This document shows, piece after piece, positions 16,952 through 26,721 of a stretch of 64,000 bases of DNA. The position numbers and the translations under genes are program-made. Numbering within the stretch: position 1 is the stretch's first letter; each line of letters opens with the position of its first letter. The stretch lies in the NCBI GenBank assembly GCA_910585465.1, contig CAJUEW010000003.1:62001-126000 (forward strand), read 5' to 3'. The notes beneath the pieces are model-generated. The model searched no databases, was not told the origin of the DNA, and was given only the letters and a program-made list of their open reading frames with translations. The DNA is from an uncultured Lachnospiraceae bacterium. Its GTDB lineage: Bacteria > Bacillota > Clostridia > Lachnospirales > Lachnospiraceae.

Positions 16952-18400
16952 ATGGAAAAAGTACGTACAAGGTTTGCGCCAAGCCCGACCGGACGAATGC
17001 ATGTCGGGAACTTAAGAACAGCGCTGTATGCATATTTGATTGCAAAGCATGAGGGCGGGGATTTTCTGCTTCGTATAGAGGACACGGATCAGGAACGTCT
17101 GGTGGAGGGGGCTGTGGATATCATCTACCGCACGCTTCAGAAAACCGGGCTGATTCATGACGAAGGGCCGGACAAGGACGGCGGCGTGGGTCCCTATGTA
17201 CAAAGTGAGCGTCAGTCAGCGGGTATTTATCTGGAATACGCGAAGAAGCTGGTGGAGAGAGGAGAAGCATATTACTGCTTCTGCGATAAAGAGCGTCTGG
17301 AAGGCTTAAGGCAGGAGGTTGCAGGTAAGGAGATTACAGTCTATGACAAGCATTGTCTGAACCTTTCCAGAGAGGAAGTAGAGGCAAATCTGGCAGCGGG
17401 CAGACCTTATGTGATTCGGCAGAACAATCCGCAGACCGGAACCACTACGTTTCACGATGCCATTTACGGAGACATTACTGTTGATAACGCAGAACTGGAT
17501 GATATGATTCTGATAAAATCCGACGGGTATCCAACCTATAATTTTGCCAATGTGGTGGACGATCACCTGATGGGCATTACTCATGTGGTGCGCGGCAATG
17601 AATATCTGTCCTCTTCTCCCAAGTATAACCGTCTCTATGAGGCGTTCGGCTGGGAGGTGCCGGTTTATGTACATTGTCCGCTTATTACCGATGAAAACCA
17701 TAAAAAATTAAGCAAGCGCTGTGGCCATTCTTCTTATGAGGATTTGATTGAACAGGGATTTCTGACAGAAGCAGTTGTGAATTTTGTGGCGCTGCTTGGG
17801 TGGTCTCCGGAGGACAATGAGGAAATCATGTCTCTTGACAGACTGGTGGAGAAATTTGATTACTGTCATATGAGCAAATCTCCGGCTGTCTTTGACTATG
17901 GTAAATTAAAATGGATGAATGGTGAATACATCAAAGCCATGGACTTTGAGGAGTTCTGTGAGAAAGCGCTTCCGATTATGAAGGAGGTTATTACAAAGGA
18001 TTACGATTTTGCCAAGATTGGCAGGATGGTAAAGACCCGTATTGAGATCTTTCCGGATATCCGGGAGCTGATTGATTTCTTTGAGGAAGTGCCGGAGTAC
18101 GATACGGCTATGTACACCCACAAAAAGATGAAAACAAATGCGGAAAGCTCTCTTTTAGTTCTTCAGGATGTTCTGCCGCTTCTGGAGGCACAGGAGGATT
18201 ACAGCAATGATGCCCTGTATGGGGCACTGAGTGCTTACGTGTCTGAGAAGGGGTACAAAAACGGATATGTGATGTGGCCTCTGCGTACAGCCGTATCCGG
18301 AAAGCAGATGACGCCATGCGGCGCAACTGGAATCATGGAAATTATCGGAAAAGAAGAGACGATTGCACGTATAAAAAGGGCAATTGAGAAATTAAGCTGA
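16952..18400 (+). CDS. gltX: glutamyl-tRNA synthetase
   Basis: 482 residues. The class I signature reads SPTGRMHVGNLRTALYAYL (HVGN for HIGH) and the KMSKS equivalent is KKLSKRCGHSS. The GluRS body (NPQTGTTTFHDAIYGDI, FANVVDDHLMGITHVVRGNEYLSS) and the helical anticodon-binding C-terminus (about 320-482) are complete. It charges tRNA-Glu, and in organisms without GlnRS also tRNA-Gln; no GlnRS or GatCAB gene is in this window to decide. Transcribed from its own promoter; the helicase gene follows 5 bases later. Confidence 0.95.
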   Translation: MEKVRTRFAPSPTGRMHVGNLRTALYAYLIAKHEGGDFLLRIEDTDQERLVEGAVDIIYRTLQKTGLIHDEGPDKDGGVGPYVQSERQSAGIYLEYAKKLVERGEAYYCFCDKERLEGLRQEVAGKEITVYDKHCLNLSREEVEANLAAGRPYVIRQNNPQTGTTTFHDAIYGDITVDNAELDDMILIKSDGYPTYNFANVVDDHLMGITHVVRGNEYLSSSPKYNRLYEAFGWEVPVYVHCPLITDENHKKLSKRCGHSSYEDLIEQGFLTEAVVNFVALLGWSPEDNEEIMSLDRLVEKFDYCHMSKSPAVFDYGKLKWMNGEYIKAMDFEEFCEKALPIMKEVITKDYDFAKIGRMVKTRIEIFPDIRELIDFFEEVPEYDTAMYTHKKMKTNAESSLLVLQDVLPLLEAQEDYSNDALYGALSAYVSEKGYKNGYVMWPLRTAVSGKQMTPCGATGIMEIIGKEETIARIKRAIEKLS

Positions 18401-18405
18401 TCTAT

Positions 18406-20328
18406 ATGAGTTCTTATACAAAATCACAGGCAAAAGCGGTCCGGCATAAGGACGGACCGCTGCTTGTTCTTGCAGGCCCGGGTTCGGGCAAGACTACCGT
18501 TGTGACAAGAAGAGTACAGTATCTGGTACAGGACTGCGGAATTTCTCCTTCCTCTATTCTGGTTATCACCTTTACGAAGGCGGCCGCCAGGGAGATGAAG
18601 GAACGTTTTCTGCGCTTAATGGGACAGGATGATACGACTATATCCTTTGGGACATTTCATGCGGTTTTTTTCGGGATTTTGAAACTGTCCTACGGGTTTA
18701 CGGCCGGAAGTATTCTCCGGGAGGAGGTCAGACGCCGGTATCTGAAGGAGACAGTGGAGTATCTGAAGCTGGAAATTGACGATGAAAATGAATTTCTGAC
18801 CGGAATCTCAGGGGAAATCAGTCTGATAAAGAATGAGCGTATTTCCCCGGAGCATTATTTTTCAAAAAACTGCTCGGAGGATATATTCCGGAAAATATAC
18901 GAGGAATATGAGGAAAAGAAAAAACGGGCGAGACTCATTGACTTTGATGATATGCTCGTTTATACATGGGAACTGCTGTCTCAGAGAGCGGACATTCTGT
19001 CCGCATGGCAGAAAAAGTTCCGTTATATTCTGGTAGATGAGTTTCAGGACATTAATCAGCTCCAGTATGATATTCTGAAGCTTCTGGCAGCTCCGCAGAA
19101 CAATCTGTTTATTGTGGGGGATGACGATCAGTCTATTTATCGGTTCCGCGGTGCAAGGCCGGAGATTATGCTGAATTTTAAAAAGGATTATCCGGCAGCC
19201 GGACAGGTAACGTTAAATGATAATTTCCGTTCCACAATACAGATTGTGAATGCGGCAGGAAAGGTCATAAAGAAGAATAAGGCGCGATTTGAGAAAGAAA
19301 TCCTGTCCAGAGGCGGAGACGGGCCTCCCGTTAAGCTGCTGGAATTTCCGGATCAGCAGCAGGAATGTCTTTATATTATGAAGGAGCTGCAGAGAAATCA
19401 GGAGAAAGGGGAACGCTGGTCGGATACGGCGGTTATTTACCGGACAAACACCCAGCCCCGTATTCTGATCCAGAAGCTGCTGGAATTTCATGTGCCGTTT
19501 CGGGTACGGGATCAGATGCCCAATTTGTTTGAGCATTGGATTGCGAAAAATCTGTTCTGCTATATCCGTTTGGCAATGGGTTCCGGACTGAGAAAGGATC
19601 TGCTTCCGATTCTGAACCGTCCTAAACGGTATCTGAACAGGGAGTGCCTGGAGGATGAGATTATTTCCTGGGAGCATATGCTTATGTACTATGAGGACAA
19701 AGCTTATGTATGTGAGAGGATTGAAAAGCTTCAGTATGATCTAAAGGTGCTGGGCAGAATGGGACCATATGCGGCTGTCAATTATATCCGGCATGTGATC
19801 GGTTATGAGGATTATATAAAAGAATATGCGGAATTTCGCCGGATGAGGCCGGATGATTTGCTTGAGGTAGCCAACGAGCTGCAGGAAAGTGCCCGGGAAT
19901 GCAGAACCTATGAGGAATGGTTTGACTACATAGAGCGTTATGGGAAGGAGATGGAACGGATGCGCCGTCAGCAGCAGGAGGTACAGGACGCTGTGCAGCT
20001 TACTACAATGCACAGCAGCAAAGGACTGGAATATGAGAAGGTATTTATCCTGGACGCGGCAGAGGGAATTATTCCGTATAAAAAAGCGGTTCTGGACGCG
20101 GATCTGGAGGAAGAGCGCAGGATGTTTTATGTTGCCATGACGCGGGCAAAGAAAGAGCTGACGATTTGCTATGCGAAAAAGCAGTTCAGCCATGAGCTGA
20201 AGCCGTCCCGGTTTCTGAGGGAGCTGCAGGGGACGGATGAGAGACGGAATCCTCTGGCGGGGGAGATGGAGAGAATACAAAGAGAAAGGGAGGCTGGCTA
20301 TGGCAGAACAGTACAAAACCGTCTATGA
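18406..20328 (+). CDS. UvrD/PcrA-like ATP-dependent DNA helicase
   Basis: 640 residues. Superfamily 1 motifs are in order: Q-motif (YTKSQAKAV), Walker A GPGSGKTT (about 25), Ia (ITFTKAAAREMKER), Walker B VDEFQDIN, motif III GDDDQSIYRFRGA, motif IV (IYRTN), motif V (TMHSSKGLEYEKVFIL) and motif VI (ERRMFYVAMTRAKKEL). It is shorter than PcrA (~720) and lacks its C-terminal Tudor-like end. It probably unwinds DNA in repair or removes bound proteins. It overlaps the YigZ start. Confidence 0.88.
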   Translation: MSSYTKSQAKAVRHKDGPLLVLAGPGSGKTTVVTRRVQYLVQDCGISPSSILVITFTKAAAREMKERFLRLMGQDDTTISFGTFHAVFFGILKLSYGFTAGSILREEVRRRYLKETVEYLKLEIDDENEFLTGISGEISLIKNERISPEHYFSKNCSEDIFRKIYEEYEEKKKRARLIDFDDMLVYTWELLSQRADILSAWQKKFRYILVDEFQDINQLQYDILKLLAAPQNNLFIVGDDDQSIYRFRGARPEIMLNFKKDYPAAGQVTLNDNFRSTIQIVNAAGKVIKKNKARFEKEILSRGGDGPPVKLLEFPDQQQECLYIMKELQRNQEKGERWSDTAVIYRTNTQPRILIQKLLEFHVPFRVRDQMPNLFEHWIAKNLFCYIRLAMGSGLRKDLLPILNRPKRYLNRECLEDEIISWEHMLMYYEDKAYVCERIEKLQYDLKVLGRMGPYAAVNYIRHVIGYEDYIKEYAEFRRMRPDDLLEVANELQESARECRTYEEWFDYIERYGKEMERMRRQQQEVQDAVQLTTMHSSKGLEYEKVFILDAAEGIIPYKKAVLDADLEEERRMFYVAMTRAKKELTICYAKKQFSHELKPSRFLRELQGTDERRNPLAGEMERIQREREAGYGRTVQNRL

Positions 20329-20953
20329 GGGCGGAACCGGTGAGATTGTGGAGAAAAAATCCCGTTTTATTGCGACTGTCTGTCCGGTACAGACGGAGGA
20401 GGAGGCACTCGCCTTTATTGAAGCGATGCGGAAAAAATACTGGGATGCAAGACATAACTGTTCTGCCTATATTCTTGGAGAGAGGCAGGAGGTTATGCGC
20501 TGCAGCGATGACGGTGAGCCTTCCCAGACCGCAGGAAAGCCTATGCTGGATGTACTGGCCGGAGCAGGGCTTACTGATACGGCAGTCGTTGTGACCCGGT
20601 ATTTTGGCGGAACTCTGCTCGGAACCGGCGGGCTGGTGCGTGCCTATTCTGCGGCTGTGCAGGAGGGGCTTAAAAACAGCCGGGTAATTACAAAATGCTG
20701 GGGCACCATGCTGGAAATCAGTACAGATTATAATGGTGTTGGAAAGCTTCAGTACTTGTTTGGACAGAGGCAGATTCCGCTCATGGACTCTGAGTATACA
20801 GATAAAGTAAGATTAACCGTGCTGGTTCCGGTCTCCGAAACGCCGGAGATTATAAAGGCAGTGACAGAGACTACCAGCGGACAGGCGGTGATAAAGGAGA
20901 AAAGGAATCTGTATTATGCTCTGGCAGACGGGGAGTATCTGTGTTTTGAGTAG
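20300..20953 (+). CDS. YigZ/IMPACT family protein
   Basis: 217 residues from ATG 20300, which follows GGGAGG; an in-frame ATG at 20237 lies deep inside the helicase gene and lacks a site. The N-terminal UPF0029/Impact domain is clear (KKSRFIATVCPV, RKKYWDARHNCSAYILG, SDDGEPSQTAGKPML, VVVTRYFGGTLLGTGGLVRAYS) and a DUF1949 ferredoxin-like domain ends the protein. The family may act on ribosome-related or nucleic-acid substrates; function is not firmly known. It overlaps the helicase end by 29 bases. Confidence 0.9.
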   Translation: MAEQYKTVYEGGTGEIVEKKSRFIATVCPVQTEEEALAFIEAMRKKYWDARHNCSAYILGERQEVMRCSDDGEPSQTAGKPMLDVLAGAGLTDTAVVVTRYFGGTLLGTGGLVRAYSAAVQEGLKNSRVITKCWGTMLEISTDYNGVGKLQYLFGQRQIPLMDSEYTDKVRLTVLVPVSETPEIIKAVTETTSGQAVIKEKRNLYYALADGEYLCFE

Positions 20954-21026
20954 AGCAGAGAAGAAAATATGATGGGCTGCAGGACTGACAGAGAGGATTA
21001 CATTTGTAAAATATGGCTGACTGTAG

Positions 21027-21055
21027 TTGTTGTCGGAAAGGAATTATGATAGAAT
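21027..21055 (+). promoter_or_regulatory. promoter of carB
   Basis: TTGTTG (21027-21032), 17-base spacer, TAGAAT (21050-21055). The remaining leader of ~50 bases shows no attenuator or PyrR site. Confidence 0.6.
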
Positions 21056-21112
21056 AGACGGGATTTGACAGATAGTATAGAAGAAAAATGAAAGGATAAA
21101 CAAGGTGGATTT

Positions 21113-24100
21113 ATGAAAAGAGAAGACATTCACAAAGTACTGATTATCGGTTCCGGGCCTATTATTATTGGACAGGCATGTGAATTTGATTATTCCGGTA
21201 CACAGGCATGTAAGGCACTCAGAAATCTGGGGTACGAGATTGTACTGGTAAACTCCAATCCGGCGACGATTATGACAGATCCGGATACGGCAGATATTAC
21301 CTATATTGAGCCGCTGAATGTAGAGAGACTGGAGCAGATTATTGCAAAAGAACGTCCGGATGCGCTTCTGCCGAATCTGGGCGGGCAGTCGGGCCTGAAT
21401 CTGTGCTCTGAGTTAAAGACGGCAGGTGTGCTGGATAAGTACAATGTTAAGGTCATCGGCGTGCAGGTGGATGCGATTGAACGAGGGGAAGACCGTATTG
21501 AATTTAAAAATACCATGAATGCATTAGGTGTTGAGATGGCAAGAAGCGATGTTGCCTATTCGGTAGAGGAAGCTTTGAATATTGCGGACAGCCTTGGTTA
21601 TCCGGTCGTGCTGCGCCCGGCCTATACGATGGGCGGAGCAGGCGGCGGCCTTGTGTATAATAAAGAGGAATTAAAGACCGTATGTGCCAGGGGTCTTCAG
21701 GCAAGTCTGGTAGGCCAGGTGCTGGTAGAGGAGTCTATCCTGGGCTGGGAAGAGCTGGAGCTGGAGGTAGTACGTGATGCAAAAGGAAATATGATCACTG
21801 TCTGCTTTATCGAGAATATTGATCCGGTAGGCGTACACACCGGTGATTCCTTCTGCTCTGCGCCGATGCTGACAATTTCCGAGGAGGTTCAGAAGAAGCT
21901 GCAGGAGCAGGCATATAAGATTGTGGATGCTATTGAGGTTATCGGCGGCACCAATGTACAGTTTGCCCATGACCCGGTTTCCGGACGCATTGTGGTGATT
22001 GAGATCAATCCGCGTACCTCCCGCTCTTCTGCTCTGGCAAGTAAGGCCACCGGTTTTCCGATCGCGTTGGTTTCTGCCATGCTGGCAAGCGGTCTGACGC
22101 TGGACGAGATTCCGTGCGGGAAATACGGGACGTTGGATCGGTATGTGCCGGACGGAGAATATGTGGTAATTAAATTTGCCAGATGGGCATTTGAAAAATT
22201 TAAGGGCGTTGAGGATAAGCTGGGAACCCAGATGCGCGCAGTGGGCGAGGTTATGAGCATCGGAAAGACCTATAAAGAGGCATTCCAGAAATCCATCCGC
22301 TCTCTGGAGAAGGGCCGCTATGGCCTGGGCCATGTGGACGGTCTTGATAAAAAGAGTAAAAAGGAACTGCTCACCATGCTGATGACTCCAAGCAGCGAAC
22401 GTCATTTTATTATGTATGAGGCGCTCAGAAAGGGAGCATCGGTAGAAGAGATCTATCGTCTTACCAGGGTAAAGACCTATTTTATCCAGCAGATGAAAGA
22501 ACTGGTGGAGGAGGAAGAGGCCCTGATCGGAAAATATACCGGACGGCTTCCGGACGCGCAGGATTTAAGGCAGGCAAAGCTGGACGGCTTCTCCGACAAA
22601 TATTTAAGTGAGATTCTGGGGATATCTGAGGAGGATATCCGGAATGCGAGAGTGGAAAACGGCATTGTGGAGGCATGGGAAGGGGTGCATGTCAGCGGAA
22701 CAAAGGACAGTGCGTATTACTATTCCAGCTATCATATAAAGGATGAAAGTCCGGTGGAGACGGATCGTCCGAAGGTTATGATTCTGGGCGGCGGTCCGAA
22801 CCGTATCGGGCAGGGTATTGAGTTTGACTACTGCTGTGTGCATGCGGCCAAGGCGCTCCGTAAGCTGGGCTTTTCCACGATCATCGTAAACTGTAACCCG
22901 GAGACAGTTTCCACGGACTACGACACCTCCGACAAGCTGTATTTTGAGCCTTTGACGCTGGAGGACGTACTTGCTATATATGAGAAGGAAAAGCCGGTGG
23001 GCGTGATTGCGCAGTTTGGCGGGCAGACGCCTTTGAATCTGGCAGCAGATTTGAAAAAATACGGTGTTAACATTCTGGGAACCACGCCGGAGACCATCGA
23101 TCTGGCGGAGGATCGGGATCTTTTCCGTGAGATGATGGCAAAGCTGGAGATTCCGATGCCGGAGGCAGGTATGGCAGTCAATACAGAAGAAGCGCTGGAG
23201 GCGGCGCACAGAATTGGCTATCCGGTTATGGTTCGTCCCTCCTATGTGCTGGGCGGCCGCGGCATGGAGGTTGTATACGATGATGAGGATTTGACCTTCT
23301 ATATGCGGCAGGCGGTAGGCGTGACGCCGGACAGACCGATTCTGATTGACCGTTTCCTGCATCATGCAACTGAGTGCGAGGCAGATGCCATCAGCGACGG
23401 AAGACAGGTATTCGTGCCTTCTGTTATGGAGCATATTGAGCTTGCGGGCGTTCATTCCGGCGACTCTGCATGTATTATTCCTCCTAAAGGGCTGACAGAG
23501 AAGCAGATTGAGACAATTAAAGATTATACAAGAAGGATTGCCAGCGAGATGCATGTGGTGGGCCTTATGAATATGCAGTATGCAATTGAGGACGGAAAGG
23601 TATTTGTTATCGAAGCAAATCCCAGGGCTTCCAGAACCGTGCCGCTTGTATCCAAGGTCTGCGGCATCAATATGGTGCAGCTTGCGACGGATATTATTAC
23701 AATGCCCTTTACCGGACATACCAGTCCGGTTCCGGAGCTTCGGGAGAAGAAATTCGCGCACTATGGTGTGAAGGAGGCAGTATTTCCGTTCAATATGTTC
23801 CCGGAGGTCGATCCGGTCCTTGGACCTGAGATGCGTTCCACCGGCGAAGTGCTTGGACTTTCTGCAGATTTCGGAGATGCCTTCTATAAGGCGGAGGAAG
23901 CGACCAAAAGCCGGATTCCGACGGAAGGCTGCGTGCTGATTTCAGTGAATGACCGGGATAAAGCAGAGGTTGTGGAGGTAGCAAAGGGCTTTTATGACTG
24001 CGGATTCTCTGTCATGGCTACCGGAAGGACCTGTGATATGATTGAGGCGGCGGGGATACCGGCCCTGAAGGTATGTAAGATTAATGAAGGGCGTCCAAAT

Positions 24101-24337
24101 ATTCTGGACAAGATTACCAACGGCAGGATCCAGCTGATTGTCAACACGCCGATCGGAAAGAAGGGGGCTGTGGATGACAGCTATATCCGTAAAGCCGCGG
24201 TTAAGAACAAAATTCCGTATATGACGACTATGGCGGCTGCGAAGGCAACCGTGGAGGGCATCCGTTCTGCAAAGCGCGACGGAAAGCTTCCTGTGAAATC
24301 CCTTCAGGAATTCCATGCGGAGATTACGGACAGATAA
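21113..24337 (+). CDS. carB: carbamoyl-phosphate synthase large subunit
   Basis: 1074 residues, full family length. Two ATP-grasp halves are visible, each with its dinucleotide-like start (VLIIGSGPIIIGQACEFDYS near 9 and VMILGGGPNRIGQGIEFDYC near 555), the oligomerisation region between them, and the C-terminal MGS-like allosteric domain (about 935-1070, VMATGRTCDMIEAAG). It makes carbamoyl phosphate from bicarbonate, ammonia and 2 ATP for pyrimidine and arginine synthesis. The glutaminase subunit gene carA is not adjacent, which is unusual; it must lie elsewhere. Confidence 0.96.
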   Translation: MKREDIHKVLIIGSGPIIIGQACEFDYSGTQACKALRNLGYEIVLVNSNPATIMTDPDTADITYIEPLNVERLEQIIAKERPDALLPNLGGQSGLNLCSELKTAGVLDKYNVKVIGVQVDAIERGEDRIEFKNTMNALGVEMARSDVAYSVEEALNIADSLGYPVVLRPAYTMGGAGGGLVYNKEELKTVCARGLQASLVGQVLVEESILGWEELELEVVRDAKGNMITVCFIENIDPVGVHTGDSFCSAPMLTISEEVQKKLQEQAYKIVDAIEVIGGTNVQFAHDPVSGRIVVIEINPRTSRSSALASKATGFPIALVSAMLASGLTLDEIPCGKYGTLDRYVPDGEYVVIKFARWAFEKFKGVEDKLGTQMRAVGEVMSIGKTYKEAFQKSIRSLEKGRYGLGHVDGLDKKSKKELLTMLMTPSSERHFIMYEALRKGASVEEIYRLTRVKTYFIQQMKELVEEEEALIGKYTGRLPDAQDLRQAKLDGFSDKYLSEILGISEEDIRNARVENGIVEAWEGVHVSGTKDSAYYYSSYHIKDESPVETDRPKVMILGGGPNRIGQGIEFDYCCVHAAKALRKLGFSTIIVNCNPETVSTDYDTSDKLYFEPLTLEDVLAIYEKEKPVGVIAQFGGQTPLNLAADLKKYGVNILGTTPETIDLAEDRDLFREMMAKLEIPMPEAGMAVNTEEALEAAHRIGYPVMVRPSYVLGGRGMEVVYDDEDLTFYMRQAVGVTPDRPILIDRFLHHATECEADAISDGRQVFVPSVMEHIELAGVHSGDSACIIPPKGLTEKQIETIKDYTRRIASEMHVVGLMNMQYAIEDGKVFVIEANPRASRTVPLVSKVCGINMVQLATDIITMPFTGHTSPVPELREKKFAHYGVKEAVFPFNMFPEVDPVLGPEMRSTGEVLGLSADFGDAFYKAEEATKSRIPTEGCVLISVNDRDKAEVVEVAKGFYDCGFSVMATGRTCDMIEAAGIPALKVCKINEGRPNILDKITNGRIQLIVNTPIGKKGAVDDSYIRKAAVKNKIPYMTTMAAAKATVEGIRSAKRDGKLPVKSLQEFHAEITDR

Positions 24338-24390
24338 AAACATTAAAATAACGGAAGCTTTCTCTGCGTCCGGGTGAACAAGAGTTCTTC

Positions 24391-24421
24391 TTGACTCTGC
24401 AGCTGTTATAGAGTTTATGAT
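24391..24421 (+). promoter_or_regulatory. promoter with 19-bp spacer before the MATE gene
   Basis: TTGACT (24391-24396), 19-base spacer, TATGAT (24416-24421). A 19-bp spacing is the hallmark of promoters activated by MerR-type regulators, and a MerR gene overlaps the end of the operon. Confidence 0.5.
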
Positions 24422-24444
24422 CATATTTATTACAGCAAAAGAGG

Positions 24445-25794
24445 ATGGACAGGAATATGAAAGAGAGTAACCTTACCGAAGGAAGTATTGGAAAGACGCT
24501 GCTGATGTTCGCGGTTCCGTTTCTTATAGCGAATGTGCTGCAGTCCCTGTACGGAGCAGTAGATCTGCTTGTTGTGGGCAGATACTGCAGTGCCGAAAGT
24601 GTGGCGGCAGTTTCTACCGGAACTCAGGTGACGCAGATTGTCACAAGCCTGATTACAGGTCTGACGCTGGGAAGCACTATTTTGATCGGGCAGTATATGG
24701 GAGGCCGGGATTACAGGAATGTGAAGCGGACAATTGGCACAACCCTGACAGTATTTGCTGTGGCCGCCCTTTTACTGAGCATATGGATGCTGGCGTTTGA
24801 AAGACAGCTTCTGACAGTTCTGGGGACGCCCAAGGAATCCTTTGAACTGACAATGCAGTATGTGGCAGTCTGCTCCGCGGGGAATATCTTTATCTGCGGT
24901 TATAATGCTGTCAGTGCAATTTTAAGAGGATACGGAGACTCCGTGCGGCCCATGATTTTTGTGGGAATTGCCTGTGTGCTGAATATGATACTGGATTTTG
25001 TCTTTGTAAAATATTGCGGCCTGGGAGTAAGAGGCACGGCATTTGCGACGGTGATTTCCCAGGCAGTCAGTATGACGGCGGCTGTCATTTATCTGAGGAA
25101 AAAAAATTTTATCTTTGATTTCAGGCTAAAAAGCTTCCGGCCGGACAGAAGCATTGTAAAACGGCTTGCCTGTGTGGGTATCCCCATTTCCTTTCAGGAA
25201 ATGATGGTTCGGATTTCTTTTCTGTATCTTATGACCGTGATGAACCGCTGCGGTGTTTATGCGGCCGCAGTGGTTGGAATCAGCAGCAAATATGATGTGT
25301 TTGCCATGCTTTCGGCCACCTCCATGGCCAGCGCTCTGGCTGCGCTTACTGCACAGAATATGGGAGCCGGAAGGCCGGAGCGGGCAAGAAAGTCCTTATG
25401 GTACGGAATGGGATTTGCGCTGGCTGTTTCCTTTCTGTTCTGGATATGGGCCCAGTGCAGTCCCCGGTCCATGCTTCAGGTATTTACGCAGGATGCAGGC
25501 GTGGCTGAGGCAGGTGTGCCGTTTCTTCGTTCCTGCAGCTATGATTATATTATGGTTGCAATGGTATTCTGCCTGAATGGATACTTGAATGGACGGCAGA
25601 AAACAATATGGACTATGGTAAGCTGCAGTGCGGGAGCACTTTTCCTGCGGATTCCGATGGTATACCTGTTTGGGAGATTTTATTCGGATGATTTGGGCCG
25701 CCTTGGAATGATTGCGCCTATTGTATCCGGGATTATGGCATGCTATACTCTTGTATATGTATTGTACGAGGGACGGGGCAATGGAAAAAAATGA
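24445..25794 (+). CDS. MATE family efflux transporter
   Basis: 449 residues with twelve membrane helices in two related halves, starting with the usual TEGSIGKTLLMFAVPFLIANVLQSLYG-type opening (shown here only in part: VPFLIANVLQSLYG). It exports drugs or cationic metabolites using an ion gradient. Two in-frame ATGs (24445 and 24457) are possible; the second is preceded by ACAGGA and would remove four residues. The last 14 bases overlap the MerR regulator gene, so pump and regulator are translated together. Confidence 0.93.
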   Translation: MDRNMKESNLTEGSIGKTLLMFAVPFLIANVLQSLYGAVDLLVVGRYCSAESVAAVSTGTQVTQIVTSLITGLTLGSTILIGQYMGGRDYRNVKRTIGTTLTVFAVAALLLSIWMLAFERQLLTVLGTPKESFELTMQYVAVCSAGNIFICGYNAVSAILRGYGDSVRPMIFVGIACVLNMILDFVFVKYCGLGVRGTAFATVISQAVSMTAAVIYLRKKNFIFDFRLKSFRPDRSIVKRLACVGIPISFQEMMVRISFLYLMTVMNRCGVYAAAVVGISSKYDVFAMLSATSMASALAALTAQNMGAGRPERARKSLWYGMGFALAVSFLFWIWAQCSPRSMLQVFTQDAGVAEAGVPFLRSCSYDYIMVAMVFCLNGYLNGRQKTIWTMVSCSAGALFLRIPMVYLFGRFYSDDLGRLGMIAPIVSGIMACYTLVYVLYEGRGNGKK

Positions 25795-26620
25795 TTTATT
25801 TCAGATTGGAGAGGTATCCAGACTGTTTCATATCAGTGCGGGAACTCTCCGCCATTATGAGAAAATCGGGCTTTTGCAGCCGGAATACACGGATCCGGAT
25901 ACCGGATACCGATACTACAGCGTCAGACAGTTTGAATGTCTGAATACAATCCGCTATCTGCGTGCACTGGATATGCCCCTGGAAAATATTATGCAGTTTC
26001 TGGAGAACCGGGACATTGATCATATGTGCAGGCTCTTGCAGAGACAGAGGGAAGAGGCAGTCAGGCGGCAGCAGGAGCTGGCGGTTATTCAGAAAAAGAT
26101 TGAGAATCGATTAAGCCAGCTGAAGGATGCCGCGTCAGCCCGGCTGGACAGCATTACGGTGGAGAAAAAGCCGGCAAGGAGGCTTGCTTCCGTGAAGAAA
26201 AAAGTGCTGCCCAGGTGTTATCTGGATTTGGAATATTCTATTCGGGAGCTGGAGCGGTTAGAGGAGAATACGGTTACCTTTCTTGGAAAGGTCGGACTGG
26301 GTATTCCGGCAGAGGGCCTGAAGGAACGGAGATTCCAGCCGTATGAGATGGTATTTATCATACTGGATAAGGAGGACTGCTTTAAAGGAGACACAATAAG
26401 CATTCCGGAGGAGACCTGCGCGGTGCTCCGCTTTCAGGGAGGCCATGAGCAGGCGCCCTGTTACTACCACAGACTGATGGATTACATAGAGGAAAACAAA
26501 TATAAAGTGGCGGGATTTTCCAAAGAAATTACGATGATTGACTACGGCCTTACTAATGATATCAGTAAATTTGTGACGGAAATTCAGATTCCGATTCAAA
26601 AGGAAACTGTTTTTCAGTAA
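25781..26620 (+). CDS. MerR family regulator with effector-binding domain
   Basis: 279 residues from ATG 25781. The N-terminal winged helix (IGEVSRLFHISAGTLRHYEKIGLLQPEY, given in part: GTLRHYEKIGLL) and dimerisation coil (about 80-125) are followed by a GyrI/BmrR-like multidrug-binding domain (about 130-275). This architecture is that of BmrR/BltR, activators of multidrug pumps. The gene overlaps the MATE stop by 14 bases, and the promoter before MATE has MerR spacing, so it is likely an autoregulated drug sensor. Confidence 0.9.
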   Translation: MEKNDLFQIGEVSRLFHISAGTLRHYEKIGLLQPEYTDPDTGYRYYSVRQFECLNTIRYLRALDMPLENIMQFLENRDIDHMCRLLQRQREEAVRRQQELAVIQKKIENRLSQLKDAASARLDSITVEKKPARRLASVKKKVLPRCYLDLEYSIRELERLEENTVTFLGKVGLGIPAEGLKERRFQPYEMVFIILDKEDCFKGDTISIPEETCAVLRFQGGHEQAPCYYHRLMDYIEENKYKVAGFSKEITMIDYGLTNDISKFVTEIQIPIQKETVFQ

Positions 26621-26654
26621 TGTATGGTAAAAGCTTTGGCAGGAAAACAAAAAA

Positions 26655-26709
26655 TGCTCCCTTCCGGGCAGGCATCACAAAAGGCCTGCCGCTTGGAAGG
26701 GAGTATTTT
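26655..26709. terminator. bidirectional terminator between merR-type and DUF1292 genes
   Basis: A long stem CTCCCTTCC...GGAAGGGAG with inner GGGCAGGC/GCCTGCC pairing, flanked by A-rich DNA on the left and TATTTTA on the right. Confidence 0.88.
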
Positions 26710-26721
26710 AAATCTCTGATA

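Noticed and set aside
20954..21112. PyrR-type attenuator before carB
   Set aside because: No PyrR-binding loop or terminator hairpin could be drawn in the ~50-base leader.
22604..23761. 385-codon open frame on the minus strand inside carB
   Set aside because: It is the antisense shadow of a well-conserved gene, has a Cys/His/Arg-rich composition unlike real proteins, and no ribosome site.
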